Assembly: GCA_963691705.1 (NCBI GenBank)
Contig: OY829546.1
Location: 7,636,001-7,700,000 of the forward strand
Reading direction: 5' to 3'
DNA from: Viola odorata
Taxonomy: Eukaryota; Streptophyta; Magnoliopsida; Malpighiales; Violaceae
Length of the DNA stretch: 64,000 nucleotides
The notes under the pieces were generated by a model. That model did not search any database and had not been told where the DNA came from. It saw only the letters and a list, made by a program, of their open reading frames with translations. This document shows positions 1 to 10,327 of the stretch, in pieces. Positions within the stretch are counted from its first letter, which is position 1. Every line of letters begins with the position of its first letter. The translations under genes were made by a program, and so were the position numbers.

Positions 1-1353
1 CTTACAATTTTGTGATTATAGAAAACAAAGAAATAGCACTGGGAAGATCCAGAATTCTGTTTCTTTTCCATCTATTAGAAGAGATTTAAACATGCCACAG
101 ATGGAGATGAAAAAAATCTGCGGTATAATAATAGATGATATTAATATTTATTTACATCTGTGAGAGAAGATGATGATGATAAGAGGAAGAGTGGAAGGTT
201 AAGTTCTTGTTCTTGGAAAAGATTTCGCTCTTTTATTTTATTTTATTTATTTACATTCTTTTAGCCTTAAACTAAGGCTTTGGTGAATGTAAGTGTCTAA
301 ATTATAAGTTTGTTTTATTCTTAATTATACTTTCTCCATTACAATTTTATATTCGTGCCGTTCGTTAATGATGTGATAGTGAAGCTTGTCTCTAGCATTA
401 GGCCAGCATCTTAATCATTGTATACAAAATGATTTAAGGGCAAATAAAAGTATTGTTGATTCTGCTAAGTAATCTTCTTCTTTTCTGATGTCATTTTCCT
501 TTTGTGTTAGACTATTAGTTCTAGTCAATGGTTAGACATTTGGTAACCTGAAATTCTACGCCGTACATGGCCGTCTGCCGCTACTTTTGACGACATCTTA
601 TGACATTGTTTAAGGCTTAAGCTTACACTTGGGTCTTTTTCTTGCTTTGTCACATGGTTTCTTTGACCAATTTATCTTTTTAAACTTGTTTAAGCATGAT
701 TCTGTTGGTATGTGGCCGGATTGTTGGTGTTTTGATTATGGTAATTGTCACGTCTTTGTCGTTTTGGCAAATTTTGCTGTGGCAGAATATACATGCTTGA
801 TAGTATTATGAGATTTTGTCAATTAGTCAAAGGTTGTATTTCTAGCTCAGTGATATTTCCTCCTCGGTAGGAAAGGTATGGTATGTGTTCGAGTCAAACG
901 TTATTAAGCCAATTCATAACTAGTCTATTCCATGCCAAAACGGGCTGGAAAATAGTACAAATGGCGACCATTTTAGTTTATTAATTTGATTTGAATAAAA
1001 TTAGTCTTAACTATAAATAATTAAAATGAATTCTTGCCGGACTTGCTAGCTGTCATCAAAGCCCTACTGTGGCCTGTGAGCTAGGGAAATGGTCGTTCAA
1101 GCCCATCAGCTCAATGAGATTATTAGAAAATACTAATAGAGCACTAAGCAATGACTATCAAACTAGCAATCATTTTGTGATAGGGTGGAGATATTTCCAC
1201 GCTCCAAATTTCTGTCTTTTGGGCAGAAACAGAAATTTAGGAAGATTGAAGGTGGGCTTGCTGAAGCAAGAAAAGCCACTCTGAAAATAGTGAAAACTAT
1301 CTACCTAATAATCTAGGCATATGGAAAAGTTCCCAAGTAACATAATCATCTAA
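1..1353. other. intergenic, no gene recognised
   Basis: AT-rich DNA with no open frame that resembles a protein family. The only structured piece is around 846-903, where a TAGCTCAGTG stretch is followed about 40 bases later by GTGTTCGAGTC. These resemble the A and B boxes of an RNA polymerase III promoter and may be the head of a tRNA-derived SINE. Its 3' end and target duplication could not be placed. Confidence 0.5.
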
Positions 1354-2400
1354 TCAAGTAAGATCTGGAAAGTATGGAATGCCAGTAAAATCCAGCCATT
1401 CGGGCCCTTGTATGAATGACCCGACCGTAAATTTACGAGTCTCCTCTGGGTCGTTGATCACCTTATACCCGGGCCAACTGACTCTAGCACTTGTATTCGA
1501 ACCCAGTCCCTGGTTGTTGTACTCGGCGTAGTAGAGAGTGTTGAGCGCAAAAGATGAGTCATTCCACTTTGACCACCCAGCCGGGTCGATGAAATCGCCT
1601 ATCCATGAATTAATAATGACCGTCTGCGAATATTCTTGCCAGGGACGACCCAAATACGATTTGAATTCGGATGTCACCGGGATCAAATCTTCAGCAGCAG
1701 CCATTTTGCAGTTGATGATTGAGATACCGGTGTTGGTATAGGGGTTTTTTCTTCCTCGGGCAGTGATGGTGTTAGATTGGCCAAGGAGCGGTTTTCGGGC
1801 ATAAATATTGCAATTTTGAAGAACAGCTGCATTGCCGAAGATGACATCTACTGTCCCATACACATCACATTCACGGTAGAATTGCAGGTGTGAGTGCGCG
1901 TGTACAAGGTATCCTGATACGAGACGAAGCTGCATTGGTAGAAGGCTGATTGATCAGAACTGCTATGAACCGCGACCCTGACCCTCACTAGGGTCTGCTG
2001 CATTCTCAAATGTTATTCCTTTCGCTAGGAATCCTGATCCTGATACCGCTGCAGGATATTAAGAACGATAAAAAATTAATCAATCAATTACTGGATAGTA
2101 AATTTAAGAAAAGAGAGTAGTAAAACTGTTAATTATAACTCACCCACGGTAGCAGATTTGAAAGTTTTCCATCCATCGCCAACACTCCTTGCTTTTACTA
2201 TCGTATTTCCGATCCCATCTCCAACGAACATAAGCAATTTCGTCGTCGAATGGCATTGCATTTTGGAGGAAGAAAGTTCCACTTGGTGTATGGTCTCGTG
2301 TATGATCTTTCGAACAAAATACAGGAAAGATTTTGTGGTAGGATCAGGTACATTAGGGAGGGTAGAATTGCAAAGAGCCTACGCACGGGGAGTATGAACA
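1354..2400 (-). pseudogene. pectinesterase (pectin methylesterase) pseudogene
   Basis: Remnant of a pectin methylesterase, a wall enzyme that removes methyl esters from homogalacturonan. The last exon (2048-1354) keeps the family motifs GTVDVIFGN (catalytic Asp), WIGDFIDPAGW (second Asp) and YLGRPWQEYS (substrate-binding Arg), and ends with a typical GIPYFPDLT tail. An upstream exon ends at 2144 (FVGDG...SATV) and is joined through an intact GTGAGT donor and CAG acceptor, giving ...SATV-AVSGSGFLAKGITFENAADPS. The frame is then lost twice: near 1975, where the reading runs into TAG, and near 1897, between QDTLY and QFYRECD. Upstream of about 2235 the homology decays, and no signal peptide or PMEI domain is visible. 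The 3' half looks intact but cannot be reached in one frame. Two sequencing errors are the alternative to a true pseudogene. Confidence 0.8.
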
Positions 2401-2761
2401 AACTATTGGTACAAATATTAAAACAGAGAGTACAGTAGAGAGCAATTTAATGAACGCCATTTTTAGGAAGTAATGGAGATTAGGCAAGAGTGTAAACACT
2501 AAACAGGGAGAGGGATGAATCTATATATATGTTATTTATTTATTTATTTTTCAGAATAAAAAACTCACATAGTAGAGTTTAAGAAGAAATGTAACTCAAA
2601 GTTAAAGATATTCATTAGCCAATTAAAACTTTATCCATTAATATTAAAACTAATGGTTGTATAATCTCTTCTTTTTTTCACTCTTATCTCCAATATTGCC
2701 AGTTTAGAGATGAATAGTGAAGGAATTCATTTCTGTACGCTGAAGTCATAAACCGATCTCC

Positions 2762-4460
2762 ATGATCATATTTCAAAAACAAAAACAGAGGGAGTTAAAT
2801 ACAATGACGACTACTACCTCAAAATGCAAGAATAGCTCTCTTATTTTCTTGTTTGCTCTACTTTCTTGTATGATTCTACTCTACTCATCTCCTCACAATA
2901 AAAACATCAACATCTCTGCTTTAATTCGTTTGCCATTAGCAAAAATCAGCTCGGCTACTTATAATGACTCTTTCATGGTAAGAACTCAACTTTTCTCTCA
3001 TAAAAATATGCATGCGCGTGTTGTTATAGAGTGATTTATTTCTTTTTGGCGCTTAATTAATTATGTTGGCAGAAAAAATACACTAATGTAGAACGAATTG
3101 AAGGAGAGCTTGCTAAAGCGAGAAAATCGATTAAAGAAGCCATTAGATTGCGAAAATCTTCATCCTATCACAAGAACACGACTTTCATCCCGAGAGGAGA
3201 CGTCTACCGAAACCCCTACGCTTTTCATCAGTTAGGTTCTAATCTCTCTAACATTTTTCACAAACAAAATTTGAAACTCGTATACCCATATGTTAAAACT
3301 ATATAACATATTAGTTTGTTATGTTCAGGAGTCACACGGAGATGGAGAGGAGATTCAAGGTTTGGGTTTATAGGGAAGGTGACTCACCTTTATTCCATGA
3401 AGGGCCTGCACGTGACATCTATGGGATTGAAGGGCAGTTCATCGATGAGTTAATGCAAAGCAGGAAGAGCAGATTCCTTGCTCGCCATCCTGACGAGGCA
3501 CACACATTCTTTCTTCCAATCAGTGTGACCAATATCCGCCAGTTTCTTTACAAGCCTCTTGTCACCTACTCGCGCCATCAGCTTCAAAATGTAGTGACAG
3601 ATTATATTAATGTCGTAGCAGATAAGTACCCGTATTGGAATAGAAGCAATGGGGCTGACCATTTCTTTCTGTCTTGCTTCGATTGGGTATATATGCAAAT
3701 TGTTTTCAAGCCTTTTACTTAAGATAGTGTTATTTTTGTTGCGTATGTCTAACTAACTTACTTTTGATTGTTTGAATCATATCATATTCTAAATCAGGCG
3801 CCTGATATTTCCAAAGCTGATCCCACATTTTACAAGAATTTCATCCGATCACTCTGCAATGCCAATAGATCTGAAGGGTTCGAACCGCAGAGAGATATTT
3901 CTGTACCTGAGATCAACATTCCTGTTGGCAAACTTGGTCCTTCTACGACCAGCGCACAACCACCGAGTGGCCGACCAATCCTTGGCTTCTTTGCTGGTGG
4001 TGCCCATGGATACATCAGACATGTATTATTACACCACTGGAAAGACAAAGAAGATGAGATGCAAGTTCATGAGTACCTAGATAAAAAAGAGGACTACCTC
4101 GTATTAATGGGTCAGAGCAAGTTCTGCCTCTGCCCAAGTGGGTTCGAAGTAGCAAGTCCTAGAGTGGTAGAAGCAATCCAACTCGGATGTATACCTGTCA
4201 TAATCTCGGACAACTACACACTGCCATTTAGTGATGTTCTTGATTGGAGTAAGTTCTCTATAAACATCCCACCCGCCAAAATTGCTGAAATTAAGACAAT
4301 ATTGAAAGGGGTATCTCATAGAGAGTATGAGAGGATGCATAGAAGAGTACTAACAGTTCAAATACATTTCACGTTGAACCGACCAGCTCTGCCATACGAT
4401 ATGATTCATATGGTGCTTCATTCAGTTTGGTTAAGAAGGTTGAATTTTATGCTGCAATAA
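2762..4460 (+). CDS. exostosin-family (GT47) glycosyltransferase
   Basis: Probable Golgi type II membrane glycosyltransferase of the plant exostosin/GT47 family, which builds wall polysaccharides; the exact linkage cannot be told. Four exons fit: 2762-2977, 3073-3230, 3329-3686 and 3798-4460, giving 464 residues, normal for the family. The second intron must use the donor at 3231 (CA|GTTAGG), which restores FHQ-SHTEMERRFKVW; other donors break the frame. Residues about 25-43 form the single membrane anchor. The catalytic domain starts near residue 125 with ERRFKVWVYREGDSPLFH, then GADHFFLSC, SLCNANRSEGF and RPILGFFAGGAHGYIR, and the nucleotide-sugar region GQSKFCLCPSGFEVASPRVVEAIQ. It ends with the usual IHMVLHSVWLRRLNF tail. 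A second ATG at 2804 is an alternative start. It lies head to head with the pectinesterase pseudogene, 361 bases away. Confidence 0.88.
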
Positions 4461-5366
4461 ATAGATGTGCCCTGATATATTGGTTGGTGTTCATTTGTTT
4501 ACGAACAGGGAGAAGCTTTTACTTATGTTCTTTGTCTCGTTCTTCAGCTAACTAGTTGAAAGTCAAAACTATTATTGCTTCAAGTTACATGTTTCCTCTT
4601 TATATTCTGAATTGAAGTAAATGTTTGAGCAAGAAAAAGAAAAGGGTAAAGAGCCCCTTGCAATTCCACTACCAGAACATCAATTGTTTTCCATTTACTT
4701 GCCAAGCCTTCCAATTCATCGACTTATATGTACTGTTTTTTCAAAGACTATGTAGAAAACACTTACCGACCATTTCAGGCCTTCCGAAACTGATTCTGCC
4801 CACCTCCAATAGCTTCTCGCTATTCCCATCATCTTACCCCATGTGAAAGCAAGCTTCATGCTAAAGCCAGTTCTGTTGTCTGCACATTTTGATTGGAGAA
4901 TGTCAGCTACTGATTGCAAACAGAAAATAAGGTCCATCTTCAACCAATAATTAACTACTTGCATAGTAAATAAGCTAGTGAAAGAAGGCAAGCTATTGAG
5001 AGGCCTCATCACCATATACAATTATCTTCCACTGGTTATGTGCTAACACCACAACTTGCCTCAACCCTCGTTTCATCTCCCATATTTCTTGATGGCGCAA
5101 AATCATCCAAATCACAGCAGCATTAGGCAATTAAAGACGAAGATGTGCAAAGAAGTAGATATTTTTAATAATAATATCACAACATCGCAGTTCAAGAATG
5201 CCTACCATGTCAAGGTTCGGTTAGTTTCCGGGAATTGAAGTCCTCTTATTTTGAGTGCTGCCCTCTCTCCGTCATATTATCGAGCACCTCGCGTGCACAC
5301 ACTTCAAGCCTCCAAAACATGGTCAAAATTATAAATTAATCCTCATAACCAAAATCCAGGAGTAGT
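4461..5366. other. intergenic; one unassigned exon-like stretch on the minus strand
   Basis: 3' flank of the glycosyltransferase gene. On the minus strand about 4922-4768 there is an open stretch with protein-like composition (...ADILQSKCADNRTGFSMKLAF..., then KMMGIARSYWRWAE) that ends at a good GTAAGT donor. No family was recognised and no partner exons were found, so it is not called a gene. Confidence 0.35.
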
Positions 5367-5643
5367 GATTCCGCTGTTATAAAGCCTATTATGTCCAAAT
5401 ATGGGCCTTGCTCAGATTTTGTGGCGCAAGCTTTCATGGGCAAATAAGGAGGCCCAAGCCCATCGGAGTCGATACTGTACCGTGCAACTGTTTATGTGCA
5501 AAACAAAAGAATAAAAAGGAGAGAGGTGGTCCATGCTGGAATAGGTTTTTTATCAAAAGATTATAAATAAATAAAATGTGATGATTTAATTACAAAAATA
5601 TTTTTAAGGCTTAATTTTTTAGATACCAATTAAGAAATTAATG
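5367..5643 (+). repeat. direct duplication, copy A
   Basis: This block and 5732-5993 share an ordered series of landmarks: TTCCGCT, GGGCCTTGCT, ATTTTGTGG, GGGCAAATAAG, GGTGGTCCATGCTGGAATAGGT, AATATTTTTAAGGCTTAAT and TTAAGAAATTAAT. The order and orientation are the same, with many substitutions and small indels between copies. This points to an old tandem-type duplication with a 365-base period, or to two copies of a short repeat. No terminal inverted repeats or poly-A tail are visible. Confidence 0.7.
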
Positions 5644-5731
5644 TTTTTTTCTTCTTGTTGAGTGTTTACTCAACTGACACTAATCCTATTAGAGCATTCT
5701 CGGGTTCCTAAAAGGTGGTGACACACCCAAC

Positions 5732-5993
5732 GATTTCCGCTTTCATACAGCCTATCTGGGCCAAAACTGGGCCTTGCTGAGGTTTTGTGGCCCAAGGTTC
5801 CACGGGCAAATAAGAAGCCCCATCAGAATCCAATAAGTGTAAAAGAAGAAAAGGGTGAGGTGGTCCATGCTGGAATAGGTAGAGAATATTAATTAATGGC
5901 ATATATCGATTTTAAAAATTAGTATCAAATATTACATAAAAAATATTTTTAAGGCTTAATTAGATTTAGATACACATAATTAAGAAATTAATA
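5732..5993 (+). repeat. direct duplication, copy B
   Basis: Second, diverged copy of the block at 5367-5643. The best-conserved run is the 22-base GGTGGTCCATGC...AATAGGT segment (5859-5880). The copy lacks the roughly 25 bases found in copy A around 5480-5510. Confidence 0.7.
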
Positions 5994-7723
5994 CATGGGT
6001 ATGAAATAATATGGTATGATAATAGAGAGAATTTATCAAATATTTCATTATATGCCACGTGTAAGTAAATTCCCAGTATTCTTATTTCTTACAGAAGAAT
6101 GAAACATTCTTGTTTCAAAATTCAATTTGTTTGGTGCATCATTAGTTGTTTTTGTCTTCAACTGTTCGGATTGCATGGGCTTCATAAGGGAGATCTGGAA
6201 GCAGACCAGGTACAGTACTTTGGTCCAAGAATTTATTTTGGTCCCTCAATTTATAAATAACAACAACATAAGTTGGATACCTACTTCTAAATGCATTTAC
6301 TCTTCCTCTTTCTTTCTTTTTCTTGTTTTAGTAATTTATTTTTTCATCTTTCAATTACTATGTTACTAGTATCTTTCTTGTAGCAGCAGTGCCAGTAGTA
6401 GGCACTCTTTTTTTTATCAGGGCAATAAATAACTGCTTGCAATTTTGCAACATGAATTTTCTAGTTTTACAATCATGCACAAAGTAATGGAACCCACATT
6501 GTTAGTTTCCTGAGTTTCTTCAGTATCGTCTCTGTCTTTTTTTAGGTAGAAGACTCATCAGGATTATTGTCGGGTTCCGAAAATGAATTGAAATTGTACA
6601 GTTAATAACTCTTAACCATTCCTTGTTTGCGGTATTATAATTAATCAACTTTTTAGAATTATTTAAATAATTAGAGTGTCGAACTAGTTATAACAAAATA
6701 AAAATATACTGGAAAGTAATTAATAGATTCACACACGATAATTTACATTGAGTTACCGTTTGAATTAGAGCTCGATAATATTCGAACAAAGGTGTGTATT
6801 CTTGTTTGTTGACCAAGCAAATTTTAGGTATCAACTTACAAGTTTATTATTAGCAATGATTTTTTAAAGCTTGGAACGGATTACTTCAACGAAATGTCTA
6901 AGTTCCGTAAAGAAGACGACTTTTAAATGTTGTGACAATTGTTTTTTTCTAAATTGATGAATATGAAATGAACACAGCTAATTATAACCTGTTGACCTTA
7001 ACTAGTAATTAGGTGGAGACCCATCTTATAGTTCCAAATAATAGTCAATATCTTTATCTACACCTGGGAAATGACTGCTCAAATCACAGCCAGATGAACA
7101 ATAGCTTTTCTCAACCTTAGACAAGAATAATCATATATACCATTACCATCAATGAATCAAAATAAATAAACGTTACCGTAACGTTGCTCGTTTAAAGAAA
7201 ACAGTGAGATTTCTAATTTTCAAATAAGTCTCGTGGCAATCTGCGTATTTACCTTAAATAACCAGCTTTTCTGACTTATAAACGGAGTAAGTAACACTTT
7301 TAACGTGCCTAGTTAGTAGCTAATTCTATTTGAGTAACTAATTCTCAACACGTGATATTACATTGATTAATCGTAAGTATCCCCTTAACAAGAAAAGAAA
7401 CCAAAAGATTTAAACGCAAATGACTTTCTTGTTTGTTTTCCTTAGGAGACAACAAGATGGGTCATAGTGAAGCTTGGGGTTGGGGTGGTTGCCAACTACA
7501 AATAATTTGTGTCAGTGTTAGTTGGCTAATAATTTTCGGACGAAACAGAAAATGGAGGGAAGGACGGTTGAGCAATAAATAAATCCTACCAAAACCAGAA
7601 ATGAATAAAAGTAAAAATCAATTAAATTAAATTACGGTAGATAGTAAAAATCAACCTCCAGTAAAATAATTTTGAGGTTTAATTTCGATGCCTAACAAAA
7701 TCTCCTCTCCTACAGTTTCATCA
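5994..7723. other. intergenic, no gene recognised
   Basis: AT-rich DNA with only short open frames that resemble no family. It lies between convergent gene ends (glycosyltransferase on plus, HD-ZIP on minus). I see no transposon ends here. Confidence 0.5.
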
Positions 7724-7866
7724 TCATCGATCATCGATCATCGATCATCGATCATCGATCATCGATCATCGATCATCGATCATCGATCATCGATCATCGA
7801 TCATCGATCATCGATCATCGATCATCGATCATCGATCATCGATCATCGATCATCGATCATCGATCA
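7724..7866. repeat. 7-bp minisatellite, unit TCATCGA, about 20 copies
   Basis: The heptamer TCATCGA repeats without visible interruption about 20.4 times. Each unit junction creates the palindromes ATCGAT and GATC. The array starts about 180 bases beyond the stop codon of the HD-ZIP gene on the minus strand, so it may lie in or just past that gene's 3' UTR. An open frame through it encodes IIDHRSS repeats, but this follows from the period and is not evidence of a protein. Confidence 0.97.
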
Positions 7867-8043
7867 TAATAACTGTCAACAAACTACTACACATCATCAA
7901 ACAAACCACTTTCCTCCCTTCCCCATTTTCTAGACAAAAATCTTAAAAACCCAAAAATATTTACAAATGGGGTTTTCCAAAAGGGAGTTCTTAATTTCCT
8001 ACATTTTCTTTGTTTTTTTTCCTTTTTTGAAAACTATCGGGGG

Positions 8044-9771
8044 TCATGAAATAGATTTATGAGATTGGGGTTGGGACAAAGGGAAAAGACCCCTAGACTT
8101 GTTGTTACCATTATTATTACTACTACCCAATGCCATTAATGATTTGGTGGTGGTGGCGGCGGCGGCGGCGGCGGCAGCAGCGGTGGCCGAGGTGGGAGTT
8201 GGCTTGTTAGCTTTGGTGGTGGTCGTGGTGGTGGCAACGCCGCTAGCGGAGGTGTTGTTGGGAGTAGTGGTGGTGGTGGCGACGCGCTCACAAGAAGGGC
8301 ACATGGTGAGAGTGGTGGCAGGGAGTTGCATGTAGAAAGGTTGGGAAGATTTCAAGGCTCTTAATTCTTGCAGCTCTTTTTGCAACCTCCTGTTCTCTTC
8401 TGTCAGTGTCTCGCAGCATCTCTTTAAATACTCACAATCTACCTCCGTCTGCTTTAATTTTGTCCTACATCAACCCAAAAAATCAACAATTTTTTTTCTC
8501 CACATCCAAACAAAATCACTATTTCATATATTATTCAGTTTTTAGCAACCAACAAACAAAACCCAATTAATATTATTCCCCTCCTCCAATCCAATCATAA
8601 AATAAATCACTAAACAACACCACATTGTTCCTCAACAATATGAAAAATGGATCAAGAAATTTTAAAAAAATTACCTAGCTCTTCTGTTCTGGAACCACAC
8701 TTCCACCTGACGAGGCCGAAGATTCAACTGCTTAGCTAAAGCAAGCTTTTGTTTCTGCAAACAAAGACAAATGCAAATGTCAAAAAATGAGTCGTTTCTA
8801 TTTTGAGATAATATATATACCTTAAATTTTTCCATTTTAAAACACACCCTTTCTTTTCAAGAAAAATAAACAATTCAACGAAATCAAAAAACCAAAAAAC
8901 GCATTAATTCATAATAGCCATTAGACATGAAACCTAAGTGTCCATCTGAAGTTTGGGCCTACCTGCGTTTATTTTATAATGAAAGAAGGAGATTAAGATT
9001 TGGGTTGGCTTACAGGATTGAGTGTGCTGTGTTCTTTGAAGCTTTCTTCAAGAAAAGCTGATTGCTCCTTAGAGAGTCTGAGTTTTTTCCTAGTCAACGC
9101 GTTTTCCTCATCGTCACTATTTCTTGAGCTTCCTCCTCTCTCACCTTCCCCACTAATTTCCAAATCTCTCTTACTCCCTCTCCCACCTCCACCGCCGCAC
9201 CTCATCCCAAAATCCATCTGGAATGACGACGCCGCACTGTTTGGCGACGATAGCGCCGCCCCTTCCTCCGCAGTCTCCTCTGCCGACATCCGGTTCACAT
9301 CAAACCCCCTCCCACCCGCCGACCCATCCGCCGAACCCGGTTCACTCATCACTGCAAACCAAAACCCATATCATCAGAAAAGATGTCAAGAACAGTTGAT
9401 TTTCTCAGGAACCAAACAAAACGAGAGAGAGAGAGAAAGGAAGGGGTAAAAGGGTAATTACAGTTTTTAGCGAGCCAAGGGAAGCCAATCTGCGAAGGAG
9501 GGGGAGGTTGAGCTGGGCGAGGAACTGGGGAGAAAGGTAGAAGATGAAGCTGAAGAGGTGGATCTGATGGAGAGGCTGATCTTCCATGATGATCAGCTCT
9601 TTCTTGTGATTTCGTAGCAGCACCCAAAACAGCATTACTAGCAGTGGCTGTACCTGATCCTAGCCCCATACAGAAGCCGAGATCCTTGGCCGAAAGCTTG
9701 GGGCCTGTTTGGTCAAGAAACTTGAACGGTTTTGAAGTGTTATGATCGCCTAAGCTCAAAGCTAGCTCCAT
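8044..9771 (-). CDS. HAT14: HD-ZIP class II transcription factor, HAT14-like
   Basis: Nuclear homeodomain-leucine zipper class II factor; the family acts mainly as repressors in shade, auxin and organ-polarity programmes. Four exons: 9771-9462, 9351-9014, 8754-8675 and 8464-8044, giving 382 residues with all splice phases consistent. The N-terminus MELALSLGD carries an EAR-like LxLxL repression motif and, with KDLGFCM, matches Arabidopsis HAT14 as I recall it. The homeodomain starts near residue 190 ([21 protein letters not shown]) and ends in helix 3, [16 protein letters not shown]. The leucine zipper follows directly ([22 protein letters not shown]), then the class II signature CPSCE at 298-302. 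The C-terminus is low complexity: Thr-rich, nine Ala in a row from a GCC tract, and Asn-rich. The ortholog assignment rests on memory of the family, not on an alignment. Confidence 0.92.
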
Positions 9772-10200
9772 CTTTGTTTTGTTTTCTGTCTTTCTTCTGT
9801 TGGTTGGAGGGGAAATATAAAGGAAGGAAAGATGGAAAAAAGATCAAATGATGGTTGAAACTTGGAAGTGGACAGAGGAGAGGAGAGGAAAAGAACAGGG
9901 ATGGGAAGCCACTCGATGCAGAAGAGAAAGAACCCTTTTTATTTGCTTCTCCATTTTTACTTTTTTTTTTCAATTCTTTGCTTTGGGTTTTTAATTTATG
10001 GGGAAAAGGTGGATATAAAGATTGACCGACAAATCCAGGTTGACAATCACACGTGAATCTATATAAATACAGCGGTCCATACACGAGATAGATAGGGAGG
10101 GTATTTTCTTTATTTGGTTTTTTGGTTTTTTGACTTTGTTGGGAAAACAATGTTTTGAATATTTAATTTCATACTCTATTTTGGGGAAGTTTTTAAATAT
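9772..10200. other. upstream region of the HD-ZIP gene
   Basis: 5' flank and presumably 5' UTR of the minus-strand HD-ZIP gene. It contains homopolymer T runs and an ACACGTGA G-box-like hexamer near 10050. Open frames here are low-complexity and not gene-like. Confidence 0.45.
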
Positions 10201-10202
10201 TA

Positions 10203-10327
10203 CTCCCCCGGAATTTTTTATCTGTCTCTTTGCTATAGTAATAAAAAGTAGTTTAAAGATCAAAAAGTTAAGTAATCGTTACGGTAACAAAAACAGCAAA
10301 GAGTCAAATAAAAAATTCCGGAGGGAG
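10203..10327. mobile_element. Stowaway-type MITE (Tc1/mariner)
   Basis: 125-bp non-coding element. The left terminus CTCCCCCGGAATTTTTTAT is matched by the right terminus ATAAAAAATTCCGGAGGGAG in inverted orientation. A TA dinucleotide flanks each side (10201-10202 and 10328-10329), the expected target duplication. The inner arms CTCTTTGCT and AGCAAAGAG also pair. It sits about 430 bases upstream of the HD-ZIP start codon. Confidence 0.88.

Noticed and set aside
3231..3328. Apparent frameshift between exons 2 and 3 of the glycosyltransferase
   Set aside because: The obvious donor (TTAG|GTTC) breaks the frame, but the donor at 3231 (CA|GTTAGG) gives FHQ-SHTEMERRF in phase, so the gene is intact.
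7688..7933. Open frame encoding IIDHRSS repeats
   Set aside because: It is a by-product of a 7-bp repeat whose triple period is 21 bases. There is no signal peptide, no family and no flanking coding bias.
8099..9449. Plus-strand open frames opposite the HD-ZIP gene
   Set aside because: They mirror the low-complexity coding sequence of the minus-strand gene and contain no domain.
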